A stretch of DNA of 39,709 nt from Hemicentrotus pulcherrimus (lineage: Eukaryota; Echinodermata; Echinoidea; Camarodonta; Strongylocentrotidae), in contig BEXV01001241.1 in NCBI GenBank assembly GCA_003118195.1, forward strand, positions 55,813 to 95,521, written 5' to 3'. The notes beneath the pieces are model-generated. The model did no database searches, had not been told where the DNA came from, and worked only from the letters and a program-made list of their open reading frames with translations. Below are positions 11,942-21,588 of this stretch, piece after piece. The first letter of the stretch is position 1, and each line of letters begins with the position of its first letter. The position numbers and the translations under genes are program-made.

Positions 11942-14134
11942 CTATTTTGCTTTTGCAGAATTTCCAACTTTTATATGAGCATATTGAGTCTTTTCTCCTT
12001 CAATAAAAACTGTCGATCTCTTTTCGGCGTTCGGTCCCATGTCTAACTGAGCATAGACCAGCCCTTCCACATTCTTACTCTTTCTCTCTTCAATAAATTC
12101 TGCAGTATTTCCTTCAGATTCACATGACCTCGCAACAAGTTCTGCTGCGATCTCGCCTTCGAGGTCTAAATCATCGTCAAAGTCGGATGAAAATACCGAG
12201 TCGTCGTCGAGTTCGTCGTCGTCAGGGTCGTGCTCGTCTTGGCCAGGTAGTGCTTTGGAGAGATCTGGAGTGATGTTGGCGTAAACTGGTCCGTCCATCA
12301 TGTGAGATTGGCGAGGAGTAAGCGCATAACCTCCAACCTGACCACCGCTATTACTTTCAACATCCTTCAGACGAAATTGCCATTCTGGAGGAGGCGGGTT
12401 TACAACGACTTCGATTTCTTTCATGCGCATTTGTGCACTTCCCTTGGATGACTTTACAGAGCTTCCGCTTTGACCACCTGCCGAGCCGGACTTCTTGACC
12501 ATGTCTATCGGTCTCTTGAGAGCAGCTACTACATGAGGAGGGATCCAGGTTGGGACACTCTTTGGATACCGCTTGGTTTTTATCAAGAATATAATGAGGA
12601 CTATAAGCGCGATGATGAGCAGTGAGCCAATGACCGCTCCAGCGATCCCTGAGCTGTTTCTTTCTTGGTCAGGCACATCTTTGTTGGATACTTGATGCGT
12701 GTTACCCCCTCCTTGTCGGTACCCTCCACCCGTCTGGATCTTAGGTGCTCCTGCATGATTCTGATTAACGTTTGCTTCCGTGGCTATCACACCCGAATCA
12801 ATTTCAGTATTCGCTCCGATCTGAACAACATCTCGTCTCGTTGACGTCTCTGCGACCTTTGTCGTTATCTTCGACGTCGTCGTTGGCATTTTGGTAGTAG
12901 TTTGCCCATTGACGATTGTTTTCCCGCCGGATAAGTTCGGTTGCGAATCTGTTTCAGTATTACTAGCTGCATTGCTCGCTCCATGGCTTGTTCCGTGTGT
13001 ACTGGGATCTTGATCTGTAGAAGGCTTTCTGGTAGGGATATTGGGAGGTTGTTCAGTACGAAACGTTTGGCGGGTTGAGACAGGGGGTGGTGGAGGGGGT
13101 ATCCTTGGATTAACAGCCGCAAGTTGAGTATCGGCTGGTAACACCTTCAATGTGGATTCTCCTATCACTTTAATCCCAGATGGTAGAATCACAATACATC
13201 TCACTGCTGTACCGTTATCGTTTAGACCCGTCCGAATGACAGTGAATTCGGACCGATCAGCAGAGACCAGAAACCTACCCCTTGTTGCGCGTATTTTCGA
13301 CGCCCGGCTCCCGTAGCCGAACACCCATCGCGCCACGGGTCCCGCTCTGGACTGGCAACCAAACATGGCACTGCTGCCTTCTGTAACATATTTCACTTTA
13401 GGATTCATAACAACGGTCTCAAGGGGATTCGCTACGGTCGAAACCTCAACTGCTGGAAGAGGAACAACCGTACAGTTCCTCTCGCCTTCGACAAAGACGG
13501 AGGATTGACTGCAGACGAAATGCTGACCTTGGTCAGTATCAGAGAGTAACGTGGTGAAGAAGATGGATCCATCCGAATATCGTCCCTGTGTTCGGATCTT
13601 ACTTCGCGATGTCTCGTTCCACCAATTCAGCGCTTCATAGTTCACACTGGGATGCATCTGCTGTGAGCAAATAACGGTCACCCGCTGGCCGACACTTGGT
13701 TGAGGCGGGGTCATCGAGCATGTAGGAATCGGGATAGGGACTCGAACCGTCAACCTTCCCGCAACGGACTCTATGACTCCCCCTGCCCCGGAGGCTTGGC
13801 ACCAGTACATGCCCGCATCCTCATAGTCCACATCTCGAATCATCAGGTCATGTTCTCCCAGGTTCGTGTCCCCTGCGATGCTGAACCGCGTGTAGGTGTG
13901 TACAACGTGTCCTCGAATGCTGATGTACTGGGTCGTAGGGTTCGTATTATCAGATTTAATCCAAGTCACAAACACACTCGATCCAGCAACCCCGTCCAAA
14001 TTCAAATCACATCGCATGTATATTGTATCTCCTGCATATACTGTCACTGTATCTGGCTGGTTCCTGAAAGACAAGCCAAGAGCTCCAGAAAACATCAATG
14101 TAACCAGTAAAATAATTCTTGATAACCGCGCCAT
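11942..14134 (-). CDS. Three-Ig-domain type I receptor with ITIM and ITSM-type tail motifs
   Basis: One uninterrupted ORF of 730 residues. The ATG at 14134 has a favourable context (A at -3, G at +4) and begins a signal peptide, MARLSRIILLVTLMFSGALG. The frame stays open upstream only from a GTG at 14203, which is unlikely to be used. Ig1 is about residues 25-132 (Cys42, Trp58, DAGMYWC ending at Cys112, V-type). Ig2 is about 137-227 (Cys156 and Cys208, plus an extra Cys139/Cys221 pair). Ig3 is about 239-332 (Cys260, Trp270, Cys313). A Thr/Ser/Pro-rich stalk with six prolines at 346-351 leads to one transmembrane helix at about 496-518, followed by Lys/Arg. The 212-residue tail carries Tyr603, Tyr618 in YANI (a Grb2-type YxN site), an acidic block at 633-661, Tyr694 in LVYAQL (strict ITIM) and Tyr718 in TQYAHI (ITSM pattern). 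From family knowledge, such motifs recruit SHP-type phosphatases or SAP-like adaptors. An inhibitory surface receptor is the inference. The ligand is unknown, and an adhesion role is an alternative. Confidence 0.93.
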   Translation of the reverse strand: MARLSRIILLVTLMFSGALGLSFRNQPDTVTVYAGDTIYMRCDLNLDGVAGSSVFVTWIKSDNTNPTTQYISIRGHVVHTYTRFSIAGDTNLGEHDLMIRDVDYEDAGMYWCQASGAGGVIESVAGRLTVRVPIPIPTCSMTPPQPSVGQRVTVICSQQMHPSVNYEALNWWNETSRSKIRTQGRYSDGSIFFTTLLSDTDQGQHFVCSQSSVFVEGERNCTVVPLPAVEVSTVANPLETVVMNPKVKYVTEGSSAMFGCQSRAGPVARWVFGYGSRASKIRATRGRFLVSADRSEFTVIRTGLNDNGTAVRCIVILPSGIKVIGESTLKVLPADTQLAAVNPRIPPPPPPVSTRQTFRTEQPPNIPTRKPSTDQDPSTHGTSHGASNAASNTETDSQPNLSGGKTIVNGQTTTKMPTTTSKITTKVAETSTRRDVVQIGANTEIDSGVIATEANVNQNHAGAPKIQTGGGYRQGGGNTHQVSNKDVPDQERNSSGIAGAVIGSLLIIALIVLIIFLIKTKRYPKSVPTWIPPHVVAALKRPIDMVKKSGSAGGQSGSSVKSSKGSAQMRMKEIEVVVNPPPPEWQFRLKDVESNSGGQVGGYALTPRQSHMMDGPVYANITPDLSKALPGQDEHDPDDDELDDDSVFSSDFDDDLDLEGEIAAELVARSCESEGNTAEFIEERKSKNVEGLVYAQLDMGPNAEKRSTVFIEGEKTQYAHIKVGNSAKAK

Positions 14135-14189
14135 TTTTTGAAGAATAAATCCAATAGATCCGCTAGATCCAAAAAAAGGGTTGTTCAGG

Positions 14190-14195
14190 TTTATA
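14190..14195 (-). promoter_or_regulatory. Candidate TATA box for the Ig receptor gene
   Basis: Minus-strand TATAAA lies 56 bases upstream of the ATG at 14134, so initiation about 30 bases downstream would leave a very short 5' UTR. A competing reading is that a pyrimidine run followed by CTAG just upstream of the ATG is a splice acceptor for an untranslated first exon. The two cannot be separated by eye. Confidence 0.3.
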
Positions 14196-14203
14196 TCAGT
14201 CAC

Positions 14204-14616
14204 CTAGTTCACGATCTGAATAATGATTAAAATTCTGAGTACTTGATAAGCTCCATGAAACACGAGACAGCTTTATGTTGTTGCAAGTGAATCATATCAC
14301 TAATCCTCAAACAATCAGCTATCAAGTTATAAGAGTCTCTGGGCTGTCTCTACTCATGTCAAACTTGTTCCTTTCCTTCTCTGGTCTGAGGGCTGCAATG
14401 ACGAGATCTACTCGATCTACTCACAGTCATAGGAAGCCTTCTGTCATATCTGAGCACGGCGCGCGGCGCTCAGCGAGCTCTGAGCGTGAGAGAGCAGTTG
14501 GTTTGACAGTAATATCAAATCGAAACAGGGCCCTCTTTTGACGATATGCTATATATTTTCGCATTTGCTTCAGCAGAATTCAGATTGAATGGACACCCAA
14601 CTCCATTTCACCCTTC
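14204..14616. other. Upstream flank of the Ig receptor gene
   Basis: Probable promoter-proximal region of the minus-strand gene. It includes a short GC-rich patch near 14455-14485 (GCGCGCGGCGC) that stands out from the AT-rich surroundings. No coding exon recognised on either strand. Confidence 0.4.
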
Positions 14617-14651
14617 GCTCTCTCACTCTCTCTCTCTCTCTCTCTTCCCCC

Positions 14652-14688
<37 letters not shown>

Positions 14689-14700
14689 CTTCCCTCCCTC
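14617..14700. repeat. CT microsatellite
   Basis: About 84 bases of imperfect (CT)n with CCCC and TTTC interruptions. Confidence 0.95.
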
Positions 14701-14869
14701 CTTCGAATGGTGCTATGATATCAAACGTTGACTTTTATACATATTTTGTAGTATTTTAGGAGGCTCTCTAAGTTAAAAAGTTGAACGGAAGGATTGCTCT
14801 GAGATCGCGAATGTTTGGGGCTTTTTCTTCACTTTTAAAAAAAAAATCTTCTTCACCTTTTGTTCTTAT

Positions 14870-15075
14870 TGATTGATTTAGTGGAGGTTGTTGTGCAGTT
14901 GTTCTTTCATTTGACTCACAGTTCAAAGGTTAAGGGTTCGAATATCAGGCCAGCACAAATGTCATATGACAAGACATTAATCCACATCATCTTTACCCAG
15001 ATATATATTGGTACCTGGCAATCGTTTGGGAAACTTTGCAGGACCCTCAGGAAGAGCAGAAATGAGGCAGACGTG
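14870..15075 (+). mobile_element. tRNA-derived SINE-like fragment
   Basis: A box-B-like GGTTCGAAT at 14935 is followed by blocks (GACAAGACATTAATCCACAT, then CTTTACCCAG..., then GGTACCTGGCA) that reappear in diverged form and the same order after the box-B-like sequences at 30555 and 38219. The shared order supports one SINE family. No intact cloverleaf is present, so it is not a functional tRNA gene. Confidence 0.5.
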
Positions 15076-15094
15076 GATGACATTTGTAAACAAA

Positions 15095-15240
15095 GTTATT
15101 ATTGTTGTCATTATCATTGTAGTTTTATAATTACTAACGTTGTTATTTTTATTACTGTTATTATCATTATTATTGTTGTTGTTGTTGTGAATATCATTAT
15201 TTGGTATTATTGTTATTAGTGGTAGTAGTAGTATCATTAT
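15095..15240. repeat. ATT/GTT simple repeat
   Basis: About 145 bases dominated by (A/G)TT and ATC trinucleotides, passing into GTAGTAGTA. ORFs over it encode Ile/Val or Asn runs and are not genes. Confidence 0.9.
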
Positions 15241-15422
15241 ATTGATCAGGAGTAGTGAAGGTTCAGTAATAGAGAGAGCAGGTGGGTGGGGGTTGGGCAG
15301 TGGATATACTAAATAGGCTAAATGGGAGGGTGTGAGTATAAAATGACATGACTGTGAAGAAATATGTGCAGAAATAAGAAAGGAGGAAACAAATAGTTTT
15401 TACCGATGATGGCGCTATATCA

Positions 15423-15786
15423 TTATCAAAGCTAGTGTCCCTTTATAGAAAGGAACACTAATCAAAGCCAGTGCCATTGATTAGGAGAGTTTGGTCAACT
15501 TGGTTTCACGGGGTCACAACATCGCGTATATTCTTTTGTTTTGTGCTTGCCGAACAAAGCAGTAGTCGCCATATTGTGACCAACTCGAACTGGGTTGGCT
15601 AAACTCTGTGTATAGATGGCTCTGATCAAAGCCGTAGCCATCTATACACAGATCAAAGCACTTCTATACACGAAGTTTGACCGACTTGGTTTCAGTTGGT
15701 CACAACATGGCGTATAAAATCGTTTTGGGCTTGCCAAACAACGCAGTACGCGCAACGTTGTGCACATCTCGAACCGGGGGGGGGGG
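15423..15786. mobile_element. Compound fold-back repeat (nested inverted and direct repeats)
   Basis: Three layers of symmetry are visible. First, arms at about 15485-15536 and 15567-15608 are inverted copies (GAGTTTGGTCAACTTGGTTT... against its complement). Second, a perfect 15-bp palindrome, TGTGTATAGATGGCT, lies at 15607-15621 and 15636-15650 around a 14-base loop. Third, a further 11-bp near-palindrome, AGTGTCCCTTT, lies at about 15434-15459. The segment from ATCAAAGCC through TGGTTTCA and GTCACAACAT to CTTGCC(A/G)AACAA occurs twice in direct order, from about 15461 and about 15625. This resembles head-to-tail copies of a fold-back MITE. No transposase is encoded. Confidence 0.65.
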
Positions 15787-16790
15787 CACATTCTCTTTAT
15801 TAATGACACTGATCATGGGCATCGCCTCTTCAGCAGGTATCTGTTCGATAACATAATATAACTAGCATATTCCCCGATGAGACCGACACTAACCGAACAA
15901 TGAATCACGTTACCATGAATACCACCCCAAAACCGCCAAGATGAAATGAATAATACATATATTTTTTTTTTGATTCGGTGGGTTTAGGCGATGTGACTGA
16001 CGTATTACTAAAAAGAAGTACACTGTACTACACAATGAGTTCTTAATCCCCTTTTCCACTTCCCAGTTCACAGTTATCACAATCGGTTTGGGTGATGCAT
16101 ATCAGCTAGGCCATATCAAATGATTGACGATGGCGAAGCGTGGATCCAGCCACTGAGGGGGCACGAAGGGGGGGGTGTACAACTATACTGGTTTTACTAT
16201 AGCTGGATGGCCATTGACTAGGGCGAGATCGGAAGGAGTTCCTTTCATCTTGTTACGTTCCTTCTTTTCCTATTTCGATATATCGGGGGGGGGTAGTTTT
16301 TCATTACTTTGGGGCACGTCTCTCCCACTCCGCCCCCGCCCCTCTCCGTAACTAATTTGAAGGTTGTGTATTTACATTGAGGTCTAAGGCAACGAGCTGG
16401 ATCAGCAGTCAAATGGGCGGGCTTTTCACATGGCTATTGAACTAATTAGTCTGGTTTATGCCCATGCAATGGAAATAAAATGAATTCTCCTTTATTTATT
16501 TCGGTTCAATACATCTAGTCTACCCACTGTGCATGATAGCCCATCACGTAATGTGTATCGTTATCAATAAACAATAGTGAATTCATTGGATTGGGTTGAG
16601 AGCACGAATCACATTTCAAATAAAAGCTATTTTGTCTGGAAGTTTCCTAGTGTATTTGTAACATAATGATAAATGGAATTACAAAAGAACAAAACAAACA
16701 AGGTTTCGATCTACCCATCGTCTAAAAAAAAGGAGCAAAATTCAGTTCAGTGTAAATAGTGTTTGAAGCATTGGAACAACTATCAAAACT
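15787..16790. other. Gene-free DNA with G-runs
   Basis: No coding exon recognised. Short G- and C-rich tracts occur near 16160-16180, 16285 and 16325-16345. An 11-base G run closes the fold-back repeat just before this stretch. Confidence 0.5.
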
Positions 16791-17521
16791 TAAAGGTACC
16801 ATGTACCGGGCCAAAAAAAAATGAAAAGAATAAATTCCAACGGCATTTGAAAGATAATACTAATTTAGAACTTCCTTTAAAAAAAAGAAGGGGCTTGAAA
16901 ATGTCTTTAAGTGGGAAAATAACGACTATTAGTTGTCAAATCCATTTAAGTGCTACCTTCTTCTTCTTCTTGATTTGATTTTGTTTGGCAATCAGTCACA
17001 GTTGACTATTGCCACACACTATTTTATGAATTATATGTACATATATATATATATATACATAAAAGTGCGAGAATTCTCAACTCTGACATGTTCCAGAATA
17101 TGTAGGCGTGAAGAAATATATATATATATATACATATTAACAATTTTATGTCATAAATAACTATTTTTATACCGGGTCAGTCTGATTTGTACCAAATGGT
17201 CTTACGTTTTGTGCTGCACAAATATTCAATCTGTTTAATTTGGGTCATTACAAGAAGTGTGTTATTGATGTAGACAAATGATCATGTACCCTTTACAACT
17301 CATTTTATGTATGTTATTTCTAAAGAAAAAAAAGGCCAGCCAGTCACTCAATAGTGTCTGACATAGAAGTCTAGCAAGTAAACGGGTTTTCTTGCATAAT
17401 TTAAATATTATGAGACTGCTAACGTTTAAATTTCACAGATAGGAGATACATTACATATTCATAATTCCTGCAAAGTTCTACAGAATTTGATGTTTGCTGC
17501 AAAAGGAACATAGTATCTTTA
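16791..17521 (+). mobile_element. Non-autonomous TIR element, copy A
   Basis: The left end TAAAGGTACCATGT and the right end ACATAGTATCTTTA are imperfect inverted repeats of about 25 bp. The body aligns with copy B at 33798-34340. Shared blocks include AACGGCATTTGAAAGATAAT, GTTATTGATGTAGACAAA, CTAACGTTTAAATTTCACAGA and AATTCCTGCAA. Copy A is 731 bp against 543 bp because it holds an extra stretch of about 190 bp around 16965-17160 containing two (TA)n tracts. Ends are compatible with a TA or TTAA target duplication. No transposase ORF is seen, so it is a MITE-like passenger element. Confidence 0.75.
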
Positions 17522-18562
17522 AGTGACACAAGTACGACCGGTAAAAGTAACTGTCGAAGAAGGTAACTCTGTATGCAATACTGGCAGCTTTTCAAGTTTA
17601 TGGAAAACACTCGGAAGACCCCCCAACGGAAGCAAGAAAAGGTAAACATACATCTCAAAGATTAATGCCTGAAATTTGTAAATGCGCATATTCCGGTAAT
17701 TTTTATTAGAATATACCGGATTTCACTTTGGAGCATTCCTCCATCTATCTGTCAACAATTGGCTGTTAATCAGCTCAGAAATCAATTTCAATATCAGAAC
17801 AAGAAAAATAGGTAACCATGTGTTTTAGATATAATAAGCTGAAGCGAATCCGTAACTAGACATCTTGTATGCTTTAAAAACTGACTTTTTTATGGAACTA
17901 ATTATAGTTGTAAGTTTGCGAGCGATATTATTTACAATGACTATGATAGGTATATTGTGAGAAATTCTGAAATCATATTTAGAAATATAATGACAATAAT
18001 CAGCACTGTAATTCCATTGGTATGATAAATTGTGCAAACACCGGAGGCAGTCGGCTATTACATCCTCTTAGTCATGATTGTTAGCTTTCTTAACAATGAT
18101 ACAAAAAGCTTGGTCCTCAATTTGGTTGCCTAGCAACGGAAGGCATCATTCATAGATGATTACGAGCAGGGTCACGCTGAGATCTTTAAAAGTTCATCAA
18201 GAAGACTCACTTTGTGTAGCGAAACGGAAAGACATGACAAGAGGAACACAATACTAGTTAATTTAGTTGAAAGGGCAAGAATAGAAAGAAGAAGACGAAG
18301 GAAAGGAAGAGGTAGAAGAAGAAGAAGAAGTAAAAAAAAAAGGGGGAGAAAAAATAGACTTCTACATGTAGTTTACACTCCTGGCTCACTTATTGAACAG
18401 TCTCACAAGTCGCATATCCGCTAGTAGAATGGGCTCTGGTCTATATTTCCTCTCTCCTCTAAACGCATCACCTATAATTGTTTGTTTTCTTCCGATACGT
18501 CAAGATGACAAGTAACCTCTGAGAATTCTAGGTCTATTAGTACATCTGCCCCTTCAGCTTTA
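17522..18562. other. Gene-free DNA with a purine-rich tract
   Basis: No recognisable gene. A GAA/AGA-rich tract at about 18285-18355 produces an Arg/Lys-rich ORF that is only a repeat translation. Confidence 0.55.
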
Positions 18563-18721
18563 CCCCCCCCCCCCCCCNNNNNNNNNNNNNNNNNNNNNNN
18601 NNNNNNNNNNNNNNNNNNNNNNNNNNNNNNNNNNNNNNNNNNNNNNNNNNNNNNNNNNNNNNNNNNNNNNNNNNNNNNNNNNNNNNNNNNNNNNNNNNNN
18701 NGGGGGGGGGGGGGGGGGGGG
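18563..18721. other. Assembly gap flanked by poly-C and poly-G
   Basis: Fifteen C at 18563-18577, then 124 N at 18578-18701, then twenty G at 18702-18721. The left contig ends in C and the right one begins in G. The N count is probably an estimate. A long G/C homopolymer or an inverted structure may lie here. Confidence 0.95.
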
Positions 18722-18760
18722 AGGTAAGAGGGCAATAATGTTCGCAAAGTGAATAAGAAA

Positions 18761-18901
18761 CGCATGCGCATTACCGTAAACTGAAGTTAATTTTAGAACG
18801 GTTCATGAAGTTGGAATTTAAAGTACAGTGTTGTATTTGAAAACTAAACTTCAAGTTTCCTTGCATTGGCCTTGGATTGTGTAATACGAGACGCATGCGC
18901 A
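18761..18901. promoter_or_regulatory. Pair of NRF1-like motifs
   Basis: CGCATGCGCA occurs at 18761-18770 and again at 18892-18901, 131 bp apart. The core GCATGCGC matches the NRF1 palindrome closely but lacks the full 5' GCGC half. CpG-bearing motifs are rare in the surrounding AT-rich DNA, and they sit just upstream of a candidate exon with a good donor. Confidence 0.35.
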
Positions 18902-18929
18902 GTCACCAAACCTAATGCAAAGTATATGT

Positions 18930-19187
18930 TTAATTAACGGCAGCTCAGGCGGACTTGGAGTGGTTTAATTACAACGATAACACAGACCAGTGGAGCACTC
19001 GTTGCATAGATGCGTAGTTTGCAGTATCTGAGCTCTCTTCTCCCCGTCGCCTGTAACTCGTGCCGAGAGTTGAAGACCGGTATAATCAGTATAAGATTAG
19101 GAGGTCTGTGAATGGTGATGCAATCTGATGCTTTCCGAGAGCTATAGCAAGGATGCAACTTTTAATCGGCAAACTTCGGTTATATAG
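18930..19187 (+). other. Possible 5' untranslated exon ending in a splice donor
   Basis: A less AT-rich stretch ends at a strong donor, ATAG|GTGAGA, at 19187/19188. It holds an upstream ATG frame of 33 codons from about 19009 and a late ATG at about 19153 that stays open into the donor. With NRF1-like motifs upstream, this could be a transcription start region for a plus-strand gene. No following exon was found, so it stays tentative. Confidence 0.2.
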
Positions 19188-21479
19188 GTGAGACACTATA
19201 TTTCTTTCATTCATCACATTAGTACTATTATTTTCTTCCTTTTTAACTTTTTTTTCCCATTTCAAGATGTAGTGTATCATAGATTACAATTTACGTTATC
19301 AATGCATACTTGAACAGGAATTATGGATTTATTAATTGTTGTGTATTTCACGAAATATATATATGAAGTGTGAACACTAAACCATGTAAACAGTCAGTAT
19401 GGTGCCAGCATAATTGAAAATATGTTTGATAGTAAACTATTTTGTACATTTTCTTTTGTATTTAGATCAGTCACTTTCAGGTACAGGCATATAGTTACTA
19501 TTTAAACAAAATATCGCAAAAATTGACAGGGAACAAGCAGTTAAGTGGCATGTTCGTGAGAATGTACTCTCAATGACACGGTATACGAAAGTAGATTGTT
19601 ATATACCAACTCAATGTGTAGTTTGGGAGCTTGTTAATAATTCGATGGAGGTGTACAACTGTCAATATTGACGCTAGTCTTCTTACGACCTCGTGAAATG
19701 ACGTCATAAAATACACGTTTTTAAAACCCTTGCTAATTAACATTATATAATCTTACCAAGTAGATTATTAGAAAATGACAGCAGCGAAAGAAATACAGAA
19801 CAGAGGCTGGACAAAACAGATACATAATGGAGAAGCTGATAGATAGGACTTTTCGAATTCTGCTAAAAGATAGTTGAAATTACGCTGACTGGACTGAATA
19901 TCCCATTCAGAGAAGAAAAAGCATTATCAATATTTCAAATGACAGGTCAAGATCGATCTATCGTAGCTCATTACTCCTCTATAACAAATTTGTTTAACAG
20001 ATATTATCTTTGCCGGCTTGAATTTTTAATGTAAAATTATCTTTGATAGTTTGATTATGTTGGATAAACAAAGGCTCATTATTAGAATTAAGGCTATAAA
20101 ATTACTTTTAAGTGGACATAATAAATCGAAAAAAGTTGAATGATACTATATAGTCTAAATTTGATAATGACCACTAAATCTCCCCGATATCATTTTTTTT
20201 AAATACAAATTATAACTTGTTCAGATAGGCGATCCTAAACGTGTTTTAATACTGAGCCTTGTGTTATGAATTACAGTAATATTATGACGCGTTTTGATTA
20301 GTCATCATCACAAACACCGCCACGGTTTACCACATCAAATCTGAACGAGATTTACCGCGTCAAATCTGAACAAGGTATCAACATTTAACGCTTGATTACA
20401 TCGCTAGCGTTGACAGTGAACGAATCAAATATCAGTTCACTAATGAGAATCTTTCGGCTTTGACATAAAATCAATAATAGTGGATTGCAATTAATACATC
20501 TCAACCTCTATTTCGCTAAAGCAATAACCATTCCACTTCGAAGAGCTTAAATCAGACTATTATCTCGTAATATTTGATACTTGCTTCAGATCATCCATGT
20601 TCAGATTAATCTGCAAATGAAATGTGACGATGAAACGTAAATGAAGTTGGATGCCTTTTCGAACTTTTGGTATTTACATAGAAGCATTATTACATAATTA
20701 TGTACAAATACTCTGGTTATTGACGATGGCAATCCCTATGACAGCGAATGTGACAAATAAGTCAGAACTCTTCATTCTATAGAGTTTATTTGTATATTAT
20801 GCATTTGTATTCAGAGTTGTCTGTTTAGTACATAAGAACAAAACTGGTCCACCACAGAGCCCTGATGATATCGATAAGACATTAATTTCGATTTAATCTG
20901 ACATTATTGAAGAGGGACTACCCCCCCCCCCCCCTCCGTCCCGAGAAGGTTGAGTTCTGGGAAGAGGTGAAAAATAATTTGCGAGCGTTATCATTCTTAT
21001 TATGCAATTGTGGAAGAACATCAGATAAATATGTTCCCTTAAAAGCATGGCTCTACAAATGCCTTCACATTTTAAATATGTCATGCAACATTGTAAAAAT
21101 CGAGGGTCGTATTTTTACGCCACGTGTTCGTGTAGTCCCATATACATTTTTCTGTGTACAGTGTTTGTAACTTTTCCAGGACTTGGCCACATTTCTTATT
21201 ATTTTGATGATTCCAGAACCTTGCAATGCACACAAATTCTTATATGATCAACCTTTTCTGGTCGATTCCACACCGTTTCTTTCACAATGCAATCGCATGA
21301 CCAGAACTCAACTTCATCTTTTTGAATATCGTACCTGTATTTCAATCATTTCCTCCCGTTGACCGTGTGTCTTTGACGTTATAAACATGTCTGCCTCAAT
21401 GCACAGTTGATATGTTCTTAAACCAGAGAAGTGATGCGTGGCAAATTACTTGCGTGATATAAATCAACATGAAAGTACA
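19188..21479. other. Gene-free AT-rich DNA
   Basis: No coding exon recognised. Small features: a full cAMP-response-element palindrome TGACGTCA at 19699-19706, two tandem copies of about 26 bp (TTTACC(A/G)C(A/G)TCAAATCTGAAC) at about 20326-20376, and a run of 14 C at 20921-20934. Confidence 0.55.
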
Positions 21480-21588
21480 GGAGAGAGAGAGGGAGAGGGG
21501 AGAGAGGGGGGAGAGAGAGAGAGAGAGAGAGATAAAGAGAGGGAGAGAGAAAAGGAGAGAGAAAGAGGGAGAGAGAGAGAAAGAGAAA
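21480..21588. repeat. GA microsatellite
   Basis: About 109 bases of imperfect (GA)n with GGG and AAA interruptions. Confidence 0.95.

Noticed and set aside
12865..14141. Other-frame ORFs across the Ig gene (12865-13122 minus, 13700-14110 and 13896-14141 plus)
   Set aside because: They overlap a well-supported coding exon and have no domain of their own.
14135..14203. A 23-residue N-terminal extension of the Ig receptor
   Set aside because: It begins at GTG and would bury the signal peptide internally. The ATG at 14134 has a good context.
18212..18424. Arg/Lys-rich small protein
   Set aside because: The basic run is a translated AGA/GAA simple repeat with nothing conserved around it.
20907..21170. 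87-codon plus-strand ORF starting near the poly-C tract
   Set aside because: It opens at TTG, runs through a homopolymer of uncertain length and has no domain.
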